A DNA stretch of 64,000 bases from Acinetobacter rongchengensis (GTDB lineage Bacteria > Pseudomonadota > Gammaproteobacteria > Pseudomonadales > Moraxellaceae). Location: assembly GCF_003611475.1 (NCBI RefSeq), contig NZ_RAXT01000013.1, positions 17,119-81,118 of the forward strand, in the 5' to 3' direction. Below are positions 36,183 through 44,953 of this stretch, in pieces. The notes below the pieces were generated by a model. The model was not told where the DNA came from. It searched no databases and saw nothing but the letters and a program-made list of their open reading frames with translations. The stretch's first letter is position 1, and the number at the start of each line of letters is the position of its first letter. Position numbers and translations under genes: made by a program.

Positions 36183-36323
36183 CGTTGTTCTCTCTTCGTT
36201 GTTAATATCTGTGTTTGACATCTCTTAAACGAAGATGTCACTACTATACGCTTATTCTGTGTAAGCAAAATTAAGTTTTACCGATCGCTGAGCTGTTCTT
36301 GTTCGAAACAACAGATATCTACA

Positions 36324-36455
36324 CTACTTATTTTGATTACGCTTTTGCTGCTTACGGATTGCAAAGAACGCATAGACCGCAGGCACGTAAAAAATTAAAA
36401 AGGCTAAGATCAGTGCGATTACGCCTAACTCGTAGTTATGACTTAAATTGAACAT
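36324..36455 (-). CDS. Small membrane protein between nrdA and nrdB
   Basis: A 43-codon ORF with a good ribosome site (AGAGG seven bases before the ATG). The product starts MFNLSHNYELG, has one transmembrane helix at about residues 11-33 (VIALILAFLIFYVPAVYAFFA) and ends in a strongly basic tail (RKQQKRNQNK). The positive-inside rule puts the tail in the cytoplasm. It lies in the same direction as nrdA and nrdB, so it is probably co-transcribed with them. I recognise no family. The clean site, hydropathy and position argue that it is real. Confidence 0.7.
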   Translation of the reverse strand: MFNLSHNYELGVIALILAFLIFYVPAVYAFFAIRKQQKRNQNK

Positions 36456-36473
36456 TTCTTAGCCTCTTTGAAA

Positions 36474-36578
36474 ACCTCTCCCTAACCCTCTCCTTTAAAA
36501 AAGGAGAGGGGACTCAACACTGTTTTAAATGAGCCTTGTCCCCCTCCTTCTAGGAGGGGTTAGGGGAGGATTAAAAAA
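36474..36578. repeat. Second copy of the interspersed palindromic repeat
   Basis: Terminal inverted sequences CTCTCCCTAACCCTCTCC and GAGGGGTTAGGGGAGGATT, with an inner hairpin (CCTCTCC..GGAGAGG style, CTCTCCTTTAAAAAAGGAGAG at its core), match the element at 21827-21955 in both ends and plan. It abuts the nrdA stop codon exactly and lies ahead of the 43-residue gene, so it is transcribed within the nrd message. Confidence 0.75.
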
Positions 36579-39404
36579 TTACTGACAAGCTTCGCAATCA
36601 GGATTGTCGATTGAACATGCCATTGGTACTGGAGCCGCTTGAGAGAAACCATCTTCTTCAGCAGCAACTTCAGCCTTAACTTCTGGGGCTACCGCAGCGA
36701 CTGGAGCAGCAACAGTTGTCGGTTTAACAGCGTTCAATGCACCTGTGTTGATCGTAGATTTCTCAGCAGATGTTGCACCTAATGCACGGAGGTAATAAGT
36801 GGTTTTAAGACCACGTAACCATGCCATTTTATAAGTAATGTCCAATTTCTTACCATTTGCACCCGAGATGTAAAGGTTAAGAGACTGAGCTTGATCAATC
36901 CATTTTTGACGACGAGAAGCAGCGTCTACGATCCAGCGTGTATCCACTTCAAATGCAGTTGCAAAGATTGCTTTTAATTCTTCAGGAATACGTGCAATTT
37001 TTTGTACTGAACCTTCAAAGTGTTTCAAGTCATTGACCATGACTGAATCCCAAAGACCACGGTCTTTCAACGCACGTACTAAGTACGGGTTGATCACTGT
37101 AAATTCACCAGAAAGGTTTGATTTTACATAAAGATTTTGGAAAGTCGGTTCGATTGACTGAGAAACGCCACAAATATTCGAAATGGTTGCTGTTGGTGCA
37201 ATTGCCATCACGTTTGAGTTACGCATACCGTCTTTTTGAACTTTGCTGCGTAATGTATCCCAATCCAAACGTTGTGTACGGTCAACTTCAAACATACGTT
37301 CAGGGCGAGATTTCGCAACGATGTCTAAAGAGTCGATTGGTAGAATCCCTTGATCCCACAATGAACCTTTAAATGTTGAATAAACACCACGCTCAACAGC
37401 CAAATCACTCGAAGTTTGGATCGCGAAGTAGCTAATCACTTCCATAGATTCATCAGCAAAGTCTACAGCTTCATCTGAACCATAACCGATACCCAATTCA
37501 TATAAAGCATCTTGGAAGCCCATGATACCCATACCCACTGGGCGGTGTTTCATGTTTGAATTACGTGCTTGCTCAACGGCATAGTAGTTAATGTCAATCA
37601 CGTTATCGAGCATACGAACAGCGGTCTTCACTGTACGTGCCAATTTCTCACGGTCTAATGCACCACCTTGAACGTGTTGAACAAGGTTGATCGAACCTAA
37701 GTTACATACTGCGATTTCATCTTTATTGGTATTTAATGTGATTTCAGTACATAAGTTTGATGAATGTACGACACCGACGTGTTGTTGCGGTGAACGTAAG
37801 TTACATACGTCTTTGAATGTGATCCATGGATGGCCTGTTTCAAACAACATAGACAGCATTTTACGCCATAAGTCTTTCGCACGGATTTTCTTATGAAGCA
37901 TATTGCTTTCTTTGGCAATACCTTCGTAGTACGCATAGCGTTCAGCGAATTCGACACCCGTCAAATCATGTAGGTCAGGAGTTTCAGATGGTGTGAATAA
38001 TGTCCATTCAGCATCTTCAAAAACACGTTGTATGAATAAGTCTGGAACCCAATTCGCAGTATTCATGTCATGGGTACGACGACGGTCATCACCGGTGTTT
38101 TTACGAAGCTCTAGGAATTCTTCAATGTCTAAGTGCCAAGTTTCAAGGTATGCACATACTGCACCTTTACGTTTACCACCTTGGTTTACCGCAACAGCAG
38201 TGTCATTGGCAACTTTAAGGAATGGTACAACACCTTGTGATTTACCATTGGTTCCTTTGATGTATGAATTCAATGCACGAACTGGCGTCCAGTCATTGCC
38301 TAAACCACCTGCCCATTTTGAAAGAAGCGCATTGTCACGCATCGCACCATAGATGTCATAAAGATCATCTTGGATTGTCGTTAAATAACAGCTAGACAAC
38401 TGTGGACGTAATGTACCTGAGTTAAATAAGGTCGGTGTAGACGCCATATAATCGAAGCTAGACAATAAGTCATAGAATTCAATTGCACGTTCTTCACGGT
38501 TGTCTTCATTTAAAGCCAGACCCATCGATACACGCATGAAGAACAATTGCGGAAGTTCGAAACGCACATCATTAGAATGAATAAAGTAACGGTCAAATAA
38601 AGTTTGTAAACCTAAATATGTAAATTGATTTGAGCGTTCAGGTTTGATCGCAGCAGCCAATTTCGCAAGGTCAAAGTTTAAAAGTTCAGGAGATAAAAGT
38701 TCGAGCTCGATCCCTTTTTTCAGGTAAGTTTCAAGCGCATCACCTTCATTGGTATCAACAGCCAAACCTAAGAATTTAAGACCAGTTACCACCAAATCAT
38801 CACGTAATAAACGTGCAGTCACATAAGTGTAGTTAGGTTCTTGTTCGATACGAGTACGTGTCGCCATCATCATCGTAGTTGAGATGTCTGACTGTTTTAC
38901 ACCGTTATATAAGTTTTTAACTGTTTCATCGACAATGGCTTGAACGTCAATCCCTTCTAAGCCTTCGCTTGCTTTTGCAATCGTCGCTTGAAGTTTACCC
39001 AAATCTAGAGGCTGAAGCTGACCATTCGTATCTAAGATTTGTAAGGTTGGATGATGATGAGCACCTGTTTGTTTACGTGCTTCAGAGCGTTGCTCACGGT
39101 AAATCACGTAAGCACGAGCAACTTTTTGTTCGCCAGTACGCATAAGTGCCAATTCAACTTGATCTTGAATTTCTTCAATGTGAATTGTTCCACCCGAAGG
39201 TAAACGGCGATTAAAAGTATTCATAACCATTTCTGTTAATTGTGTAATACGGTCATGAATTCGGCTTGAGTCAGCACTTTGTTGGCCTTCAACAGCTAAA
39301 AAAGCTTTACCAATCGCTACAGATATTTTATCTGCATCAAAAGCGGCAACGTCACCAGTGCGTTTAATCACTTGCAGTTGACCTGGGGTTGTAATGGCGT
39401 TCAT
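36579..39404 (-). CDS. nrdA: Ribonucleoside-diphosphate reductase subunit alpha with two ATP cones
   Basis: A 941-residue class Ia large subunit. Two ATP-cone regions are visible, at about residues 9-100 (LQVIKRTGDVAAFDADKISVAIGKAF) and 120-210 (LQPLDLGKLQATIAKASEGLEG), a layout known from Pseudomonas NrdA. The catalytic barrel has the redox Cys in LSSCYLTT, the NLCTEI Cys-Glu pair, CNLGSINLV and GIMGFQDALYELG. The C-terminal shuttle pair is in CSIDNPDCEACQ. I start at the ATG at 39404 because homology begins there (MNAITTPGQ); a longer reading of 26 codons is in frame. NrdR-box-like and DnaA-box sites lie upstream. Confidence 0.94.
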   Translation of the reverse strand: MNAITTPGQLQVIKRTGDVAAFDADKISVAIGKAFLAVEGQQSADSSRIHDRITQLTEMVMNTFNRRLPSGGTIHIEEIQDQVELALMRTGEQKVARAYVIYREQRSEARKQTGAHHHPTLQILDTNGQLQPLDLGKLQATIAKASEGLEGIDVQAIVDETVKNLYNGVKQSDISTTMMMATRTRIEQEPNYTYVTARLLRDDLVVTGLKFLGLAVDTNEGDALETYLKKGIELELLSPELLNFDLAKLAAAIKPERSNQFTYLGLQTLFDRYFIHSNDVRFELPQLFFMRVSMGLALNEDNREERAIEFYDLLSSFDYMASTPTLFNSGTLRPQLSSCYLTTIQDDLYDIYGAMRDNALLSKWAGGLGNDWTPVRALNSYIKGTNGKSQGVVPFLKVANDTAVAVNQGGKRKGAVCAYLETWHLDIEEFLELRKNTGDDRRRTHDMNTANWVPDLFIQRVFEDAEWTLFTPSETPDLHDLTGVEFAERYAYYEGIAKESNMLHKKIRAKDLWRKMLSMLFETGHPWITFKDVCNLRSPQQHVGVVHSSNLCTEITLNTNKDEIAVCNLGSINLVQHVQGGALDREKLARTVKTAVRMLDNVIDINYYAVEQARNSNMKHRPVGMGIMGFQDALYELGIGYGSDEAVDFADESMEVISYFAIQTSSDLAVERGVYSTFKGSLWDQGILPIDSLDIVAKSRPERMFEVDRTQRLDWDTLRSKVQKDGMRNSNVMAIAPTATISNICGVSQSIEPTFQNLYVKSNLSGEFTVINPYLVRALKDRGLWDSVMVNDLKHFEGSVQKIARIPEELKAIFATAFEVDTRWIVDAASRRQKWIDQAQSLNLYISGANGKKLDITYKMAWLRGLKTTYYLRALGATSAEKSTINTGALNAVKPTTVAAPVAAVAPEVKAEVAAEEDGFSQAAPVPMACSIDNPDCEACQ

Positions 39405-39498
39405 TGTCAGCGTAGCTCCATTGTCATCATTGTTATGTTTATGGACCATTTGAATCGGATATATTGTACAAAATATTATCACGATGTTTGAGGACTAA

Positions 39499-39546
39499 AC
39501 ACAATACTTAGTGGTTTAATTTAATTTAGAACACAAGATACGGTAA
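39499..39546. promoter_or_regulatory. Pair of NrdR-box-like sites
   Basis: ACACAATACTTAGTGG (39499-39514) matches the NrdR consensus ACACWATATATWGTGT at 13 of 16 positions. ACACAAGATACGGTAA (39531-39546) matches at about 11. Their 32-base spacing is the three-turn spacing typical of NrdR box pairs ahead of nrd operons. They lie about 95-140 bases before the nrdA start. Confidence 0.6.
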
Positions 39547-39706
39547 TTTTTAAGGTAGATCAATATTGACATTTTAAGAATGTTTTATCCCTAAACAATA
39601 AATTTTTATTTGCTTCTTTCTTCCTAAAAGAACCGTTTTTGTTATATGCCTTATTTGACAAGGGCATAGCATAACAAAGTCCGCAAAGAGTGCTTATAGA
39701 TAAGTG

Positions 39707-39715
39707 TGTGGATAA
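39707..39715 (-). promoter_or_regulatory. Consensus DnaA box
   Basis: TGTGGATAA, the complement of TTATCCACA, is a perfect DnaA box about 300 bases upstream of nrdA. In E. coli DnaA boxes take part in nrdAB control. One box can also arise by chance. Confidence 0.5.
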
Positions 39716-39791
39716 GTCAAAAAGAGATAAACTGTTTAGACATAATATGAACAATGAAATATTTTGTTTAAAAAACTATCTGGTTAAAGCA

Positions 39792-39924
39792 TGTAAACAA
39801 GAATCTAAGCGGCATGTCTGTTTGTAAAAGAAAAGTGCCAATAATTCAATCATTAATAAAAATATAACAAATTGATGCACTCATGTATCAGTTTGGTGAA
39901 TGAGGTCTTGTTTACATTGTAAAC
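39792..39924. promoter_or_regulatory. Inverted TGTAAACAAG sites upstream of bfmR
   Basis: TGTAAACAAG at 39792-39801 recurs exactly inverted as CTTGTTTACA at 39907-39916. The latter is part of a palindrome, GTTTACATTGTAAAC (39910-39924). The spacing of 115 bases is near 11 helical turns. These are probable binding sites for a regulator of bfmR, perhaps BfmR itself, which is known to bind its own promoter. Confidence 0.5.
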
Positions 39925-40004
39925 GTGTGTATATTGCAAAACATAGTGTGTTGAATCTGCGAGATTTGTACGCAGATACCGTAATTAAATACAGGGGCAA
40001 ATAG

Positions 40005-40721
40005 ATGAGCCAAGAAGAAAAGTTACCAAAAATTTTAATCGTTGAAGATGATGAGCGTCTGGCTCGCTTGACTCAAGAATATTTAATTCGCAATGGATTG
40101 GAAGTTGGGGTAGAGCCTGATGGTAATCGTGCAATTCGTCGAATCATTGCCGAACAACCAGATTTAGTTGTACTTGATGTAATGTTACCAGGTGCCGATG
40201 GCTTAACTGTTTGTCGTGAAGTGCGTCCACATTATCATCAACCGATTTTGATGTTAACAGCACGTACAGAAGATATGGATCAAGTCCTTGGTCTGGAAAT
40301 GGGTGCAGATGACTATGTCGCTAAACCTGTACAGCCACGTGTTTTACTTGCACGTATTCGTGCTTTATTACGTCGTACGGACAAAGCACCTGAAGATGAA
40401 GTGGCACAACGTATCGAATTTGATGATCTAGTGATTGATAATGGTGGACGTTCAGTTACTTTGAATGGTGAACTTGTCGATTTTACCAGTGCTGAATATG
40501 ACTTATTGTGGTTGTTGGCTTCAAATGCAGGTCGCATTCTTTCTCGTGAAGATATCTTTGAGCGCTTACGTGGTATTGAATACGATGGTCAAGACCGTTC
40601 GATTGATGTCCGTATTTCACGTATTCGTCCAAAAATTGGTGATGATCCAGAAAATCCAAAACGTATTAAAACAGTACGAAGCAAAGGTTATCTTTTTGTT
40701 AAAGAAACCAATGGTATGTAA
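40005..40721 (+). CDS. bfmR: Response regulator BfmR
   Basis: A 238-residue OmpR/PhoB-type response regulator. The receiver domain is at residues 8-125 with the acidic pair EDD near 14-16, phospho-acceptor Asp58 (VVLDVMLPG), the Thr of LTARTED and Lys of VAKPVQP. The winged-helix DNA-binding domain at about 137-235 contains EYDLLWLLASNAGRILSREDIFERL and DRSIDVRISRIRPKIG. Sequence and length match Acinetobacter BfmR, which controls biofilm pili, capsule, envelope and stress survival. It is 51 bases ahead of the kinase gene. Confidence 0.95.
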   Translation: MSQEEKLPKILIVEDDERLARLTQEYLIRNGLEVGVEPDGNRAIRRIIAEQPDLVVLDVMLPGADGLTVCREVRPHYHQPILMLTARTEDMDQVLGLEMGADDYVAKPVQPRVLLARIRALLRRTDKAPEDEVAQRIEFDDLVIDNGGRSVTLNGELVDFTSAEYDLLWLLASNAGRILSREDIFERLRGIEYDGQDRSIDVRISRIRPKIGDDPENPKRIKTVRSKGYLFVKETNGM

Positions 40722-40772
40722 TAGCAATAACATTCATCCCTTTATGTGTCATTCCTTTTAAGGACAACTTCG

Positions 40773-42401
40773 GTGTCAAAACACAGCATATTCCTGCGTA
40801 TCTACGCAGGACTTGTTATTCTTGTGGTTTTAGTTGCGCTATTTGGATATTTGTTGGTGCAAATCATCAACTATCAACGTGCGCAAGAATATCGTGAATC
40901 ATTGACAGATGGCATTTCCTTTGTCATCAGTGAAGGTGTGGCACGTCAACAAACTGAACAACAACGTTTAGATTGGATTTCTGATGCATTTGATTTATTG
41001 GAATTGCCGATTTACTATTTGGATGCGCAGAAGGTTGATTTGTCACGCACCGAAGAAAAGCGTATAGAAAGCCAAAAAGCGGTTGTGCGCTATGATGCTG
41101 AACAGGGGATTGCCTATTTAGTTCTAGGCATTCGAAATGATCCTAAGCACTATTTATATATCAAGGTCGATCAAATCGGTGAGCGTCAAATGAAGGCCTT
41201 GCCTGTCTTTATTTTAGATTACTTGGTTTATTACCCTGGGCAAGAACGAGAATACCTTAAAAAAATCCAACAGCATTTTTACTATGATGTTGGGGTAGAA
41301 AAAATTTCTCAGCTAAATTTAGATTCTGAGCAAATTGGACGACTACGTTCAGATCAAAGCGTGATTTTATGGCGTGATAGTGCGACAGCACGAGGTACAA
41401 CAATATCAATCGTCTCTCCATTACCTAACTCACCTACAGACGTATTGGTCATGGGGCCAGTGCCGATGTTTAACTGGATGCCAGTTAAATTGGCTGCGGG
41501 TATTACATTACTGAGCATGTTCTTACTGTGCTTAGGGGTTTATGGTTTGATTGTGCCAATGCAACGTAAGTTGAAACAGGTCAATGAAGCCTTAGATATT
41601 ATGAAAACAGGGGATATGTCGCAACGTGTTCCTGTTGAAGGTCATGATGAAATGGCGAGCTTGGCGACCAGCTATAACAGCATGTCTGACCATATACAGC
41701 GTTTGATCGAGGCGCAACGCGAGTTAATGCGCGCCGTATCACACGAGTTACGTACTCCCGTTGCACGAATACGCTTTGGTATGGAAATGTTGGCCGATGA
41801 AGAAGATTATGAATATCGCTTACAACAAGTAGAAATGATTGATAAAGACATTGAGGCGTTAAATACTCTCATTGATGAAATCATGACCTATGCCAAGTTG
41901 GAGCAGGGCACACCTTCTTTAGATTTTGAAAAAATTGCTTTAATCGATGTATTGCAACAAGTCGCAACTGAAACAGAAGCGTTGAAAACCCAGAAAATCA
42001 TTCATTTGAATCCACTTGCCGCAGATGTTGTTGTCGATGCTGAACGTCGTTATTTGCATCGTGTGGTGCAGAACTTGGTTGGTAATGCTGTGCGTTATTG
42101 TGATAACCAAGTTAATATCAGTGGTGGTATCGATCATCAAAAAAATATGGCGTATGTCTGTGTTGAGGATGATGGACCAGGGATTCCAGAAGAAGATCGA
42201 AAGCGTGTCTTTGAAGCATTTGCCCGTTTGGATGATAGCCGCACACGCGCTTCAGGGGGCTATGGTTTAGGTTTGTCGATTGTCAGCCGTATCGCTTATT
42301 GGTTTGGCGGAACCATTCAGGTCGATCAAAGCCCTGAATTAGGGGGAGCAAGGTTTACGATGTCATGGCCAATCAATCGCTTTAAAAAGAAAAAATCTTA
42401 A
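40773..42401 (+). CDS. bfmS: Sensor histidine kinase BfmS
   Basis: A 542-residue membrane histidine kinase. It has a first helix near residues 6-30 (IFLRIYAGLVILVVLVALFGYLLV), a periplasmic sensor of about 200 residues, a second helix near 235-257 (GITLLSMFLLCLGVYGLIVPM), a HAMP segment, phospho-acceptor His324 in MRAVSHELRTPVAR and the ATPase domain (NLVGNAVRYC, DDGPGIPEED, GGYGLGLSIV). It acts on BfmR. I choose the GTG at 40773, where AAGGA lies eight bases upstream; another GTG nine codons earlier is possible but lacks a site. Confidence 0.94.
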   Translation: MSKHSIFLRIYAGLVILVVLVALFGYLLVQIINYQRAQEYRESLTDGISFVISEGVARQQTEQQRLDWISDAFDLLELPIYYLDAQKVDLSRTEEKRIESQKAVVRYDAEQGIAYLVLGIRNDPKHYLYIKVDQIGERQMKALPVFILDYLVYYPGQEREYLKKIQQHFYYDVGVEKISQLNLDSEQIGRLRSDQSVILWRDSATARGTTISIVSPLPNSPTDVLVMGPVPMFNWMPVKLAAGITLLSMFLLCLGVYGLIVPMQRKLKQVNEALDIMKTGDMSQRVPVEGHDEMASLATSYNSMSDHIQRLIEAQRELMRAVSHELRTPVARIRFGMEMLADEEDYEYRLQQVEMIDKDIEALNTLIDEIMTYAKLEQGTPSLDFEKIALIDVLQQVATETEALKTQKIIHLNPLAADVVVDAERRYLHRVVQNLVGNAVRYCDNQVNISGGIDHQKNMAYVCVEDDGPGIPEEDRKRVFEAFARLDDSRTRASGGYGLGLSIVSRIAYWFGGTIQVDQSPELGGARFTMSWPINRFKKKKS

Positions 42402-42495
42402 TGATGAAAAACTTTATTGTGAATTGAAGCATGTTTGGAGTTTAAAATTTAAACGTGAATTTCGACGTAATCAATTGTTAGAAATCAATCGACAT

Positions 42496-42529
42496 TAAAA
42501 AGCGCCAATCTAAGTTGGCGCTTTTTTTG
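42496..42529. terminator. Bidirectional terminator between bfmS and the next gene
   Basis: AAAAAGCGCCAA pairs with TTGGCGCTTTTT around a six-base loop, with flanking T-runs. It serves the convergent genes bfmS and the one at 42540. Confidence 0.88.
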
Positions 42530-42539
42530 TATTCAAGGT

Positions 42540-42890
42540 TTATTCTAGGGTGGTTGCATCAGGCACAATAAACGGTTTGCCTTCTTTTAATGATTGTAAT
42601 GCATCAGCATTAAAGTCAATTAACAAGCTATTTTGTTCAGCATCAATTTTAAAACCACTGATAATTTTTTGATCCCCTTGAATGGTATCAATACGATATT
42701 CATCTGCAATATTCAAAATACCTTCTAAATTTGTCGTTGTTGCTGCTAAATCTTGACGAAACAGTTCGTAAATATCCCTGAGATCAAAAATAGCATTTTG
42801 CGCATCAGGGTGCTTTTTGACATAGTTTTCAAGATGACGAATGATCAATTGGGCAAACAGAAAATAATTAGGTTTACTTGAGAATTCCAC
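42540..42890 (-). CDS. Conserved hypothetical protein
   Basis: A 116-residue soluble acidic protein with predicted helices in its first half (YFLFAQLIIRHLENYVKK, IFDLRDIYELFRQDLAA) and strands in the second (KIISGFKIDAEQNSLLIDFNADALQSL). The first codon is GTG, with GGAG about 10 bases upstream. No signal peptide, membrane helix or known motif is visible. I do not recognise the family. It lies alone between bfmS and the nuo operon. Confidence 0.6.
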   Translation of the reverse strand: MEFSSKPNYFLFAQLIIRHLENYVKKHPDAQNAIFDLRDIYELFRQDLAATTTNLEGILNIADEYRIDTIQGDQKIISGFKIDAEQNSLLIDFNADALQSLKEGKPFIVPDATTLE

Positions 42891-43633
42891 GTTGTTTTTG
42901 CTCCTAAGTTATCGATTTAAAATTATTGATAAGTTATTCATTCTTAGCATACACAGGAAAATGATTGAATGTTGTATAAACTTAATTAATCCATGTTGTT
43001 AAATTGAAATTTTTCAATGCTTAAAGGCCGATTTATTTTGAGTGAGGTAGGTGAAAAGTAGGGACTTACATTGTTTAGTGTTTTAAACAAGAGATTTGAT
43101 GTATGAAGTCAATATTTAATTTTGATAATTTTATATTTAAATAATGTTAAAATAATAATTATTTTTTTAATTTTTATCATAATTTGATAATTTGATTTAA
43201 TTTCGCCTAGGTTAAATTTATTTTATTATATAGAATGTAACAAAATATTTATAAATTAAAATTCACAAATTGATCCAAAAAATTGATTTCATCGTAGAAA
43301 AAAGCACTAAAAAAGCACATTTTTATCTACTAGCATGGTACTAAGCTACTGATTTGTCATTTTTAATTCATATAGCACATTTGTAGTTCGGAAAATATAA
43401 TGATAATAGAGGTTTATATTTAATAAAACGATAAAAAGCAGCTGTATTGGCTTAAATAATGCTGAATTATGTATTTTGCATAAAAAATCATCCGAAAGAC
43501 TTAGAGTGATTGGCTAGCAAGAGATGACATCAATCGGGTACAATTGTTCAGATTTATTTTGTGTTTGGTGTATTTACTAGGCCAATACATACATTCTTTA
43601 GTTAATAATAGGCCTGCCAGGAGTTATCCCCGC
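42891..43633. promoter_or_regulatory. AT-rich upstream region of the nuo operon
   Basis: About 740 bases without a supported gene. Composition is very AT-rich at 43080-43260, with several TTTGATAATTT-like repeats. The nuo promoter should lie here, but no -35/-10 pair stands out. The stretch 43544-43633 is open in frame with nuoA yet has no ribosome site of its own. Confidence 0.5.
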
Positions 43634-44182
43634 ATGAGTGCCATTACTCCATACGAATGGGCAATTATTGCCTTCGTGATCGGCGTTACATTTCTATGTG
43701 TTTTTATGCTCACAGTTCCTTTGCTCCTTGGGGGTAAATCTTGGGGACGTGCGAAGCAAGAGCAATTTGAATCAGGTGTGGTAAGTGCTGGTGGTGCACG
43801 TATCCGCTTATCTGCAAAATTCTATTTGGTTGCAATCTTCTTTGTCGTGTTTGACTTGGAAGCACTGTACCTATACGCATGGGCGAATTCTGTTCGTGAA
43901 GTGGGTTGGGTTGGTTTTGCAACTGCGGCTGTATTTATTTTAGTTTTGCTTGTTGGTTTGGTTTATGAGCTTTCAACGGGCGCACTTAACTGGGCACCTT
44001 CAGATCGTCGTAAAGCAGCAGGTATCAAACCTAAAGTAGGTGCGCCGAATATGGACCTTGCAGAGATTACCCGCTTCAACTCTATTGAAGAGTTAGTTGT
44101 TGACCCTACAGGTACAATTCCAGCTCAATCATCAGGTCGTGTGAAATCTAAATCTCCGACTATGTCACTGAATAAGGAGTAA
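43634..44182 (+). CDS. nuoA: NADH-quinone oxidoreductase subunit A
   Basis: A 182-residue membrane subunit with three helices near residues 10-33, 66-86 and 97-117. The motif [23 protein letters not shown] is the diagnostic NuoA segment. The protein has a hydrophilic C-terminal extension of about 60 residues beyond the third helix, longer than in E. coli. I use the ATG at 43634 (GGAG 10 bases upstream) because homology begins there. It opens the complete 13-gene nuo operon of complex I. Confidence 0.93.
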   Translation: MSAITPYEWAIIAFVIGVTFLCVFMLTVPLLLGGKSWGRAKQEQFESGVVSAGGARIRLSAKFYLVAIFFVVFDLEALYLYAWANSVREVGWVGFATAAVFILVLLVGLVYELSTGALNWAPSDRRKAAGIKPKVGAPNMDLAEITRFNSIEELVVDPTGTIPAQSSGRVKSKSPTMSLNKE

Positions 44183-44189
44183 CTCGGGA

Positions 44190-44867
44190 ATGAAATATAC
44201 TTTAACCCGTGCGAATCCAGAAGCTGAGCAATATCCACTTCAAGATCGTCAAATTGTGACAGATCCACTTGAAGAAGAAGTGAATAAAAATGTGTTCATG
44301 ACTCGTTTAGAGGACGTGGCACATACAGCTGTGAACTGGGGCCGTAAAAATTCATTATGGCCTTTCAACTTTGGTACGTCATGCTGTTACGTAGAATATG
44401 CAACGACTTTAACAGGTGTGCATGATTTATCACGTTTCGGTGCCGAAGTTATTCGTGCTTCACCACGTCAAGCCGATTTAATGATCGTTGCAGGGACATG
44501 CTTTGTAAAAATGGCGCCTGTAATTCAACGTTTGTATGAACAAATGCTTGAACCTAAATGGGTGATCTCAATGGGTGCATGTGCGAACTCTGGTGGTATG
44601 TACGATATTTATTCAGTTGTACAAGGTGTAGATAAGATTATTCCTGTTGACGTGTACGTTCCAGGTTGTCCACCTCGTCCTGAAGCACTCATCCAAGCAT
44701 TGATGTTGTTACAAGACCAAATTCAATTAGAGCGTCGTCCACTTTCTGCAGTGATCGGTGATGATCTTAAGCCAGTGTATAAGCCAAAGATGATGCCTGA
44801 ACGTGATCGTAAGAATGCAGAACGTATTGCTGTTAAAAACTTACGCTCTATGGACGAAATTGAGTAA
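44190..44867 (+). CDS. nuoB: NADH-quinone oxidoreductase subunit B
   Basis: A 225-residue peripheral subunit that carries cluster N2, the last iron-sulphur centre before quinone. The cluster Cys residues are in [17 protein letters not shown] and [30 protein letters not shown] is strongly conserved. It follows nuoA after seven bases. Confidence 0.96.
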   Translation: MKYTLTRANPEAEQYPLQDRQIVTDPLEEEVNKNVFMTRLEDVAHTAVNWGRKNSLWPFNFGTSCCYVEYATTLTGVHDLSRFGAEVIRASPRQADLMIVAGTCFVKMAPVIQRLYEQMLEPKWVISMGACANSGGMYDIYSVVQGVDKIIPVDVYVPGCPPRPEALIQALMLLQDQIQLERRPLSAVIGDDLKPVYKPKMMPERDRKNAERIAVKNLRSMDEIE

Positions 44868-44953
44868 TTTTTACTGATGAATATTTGACATATCTGATGG
44901 ATATGATCATCAGGAAATTTCACAGAATTTGTATTAAATAGGAAGCCAAGCCA

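Larger units (their letters stand above)
39405..40004. promoter_or_regulatory. Divergent promoter region of nrdA and bfmR
   Basis: This 600-base gap contains NrdR-box-like sites (39499 and 39531), a consensus DnaA box (39707) and inverted TGTAAACAAG/CTTGTTTACA sites (39792 and 39907). No gene with a ribosome site is visible; an open frame at 39560-39754 has none. Confidence 0.6.

Noticed and set aside
39560..39754. 64-codon open frame on the minus strand upstream of nrdA
   Set aside because: No ribosome site, no family resemblance and it covers the DnaA box; regulatory DNA is more likely.
43544..43633. Longer nuoA with 30 extra N-terminal residues
   Set aside because: The upstream part has no ribosome site and is not part of the NuoA family; the ATG at 43634 with GGAG fits better.
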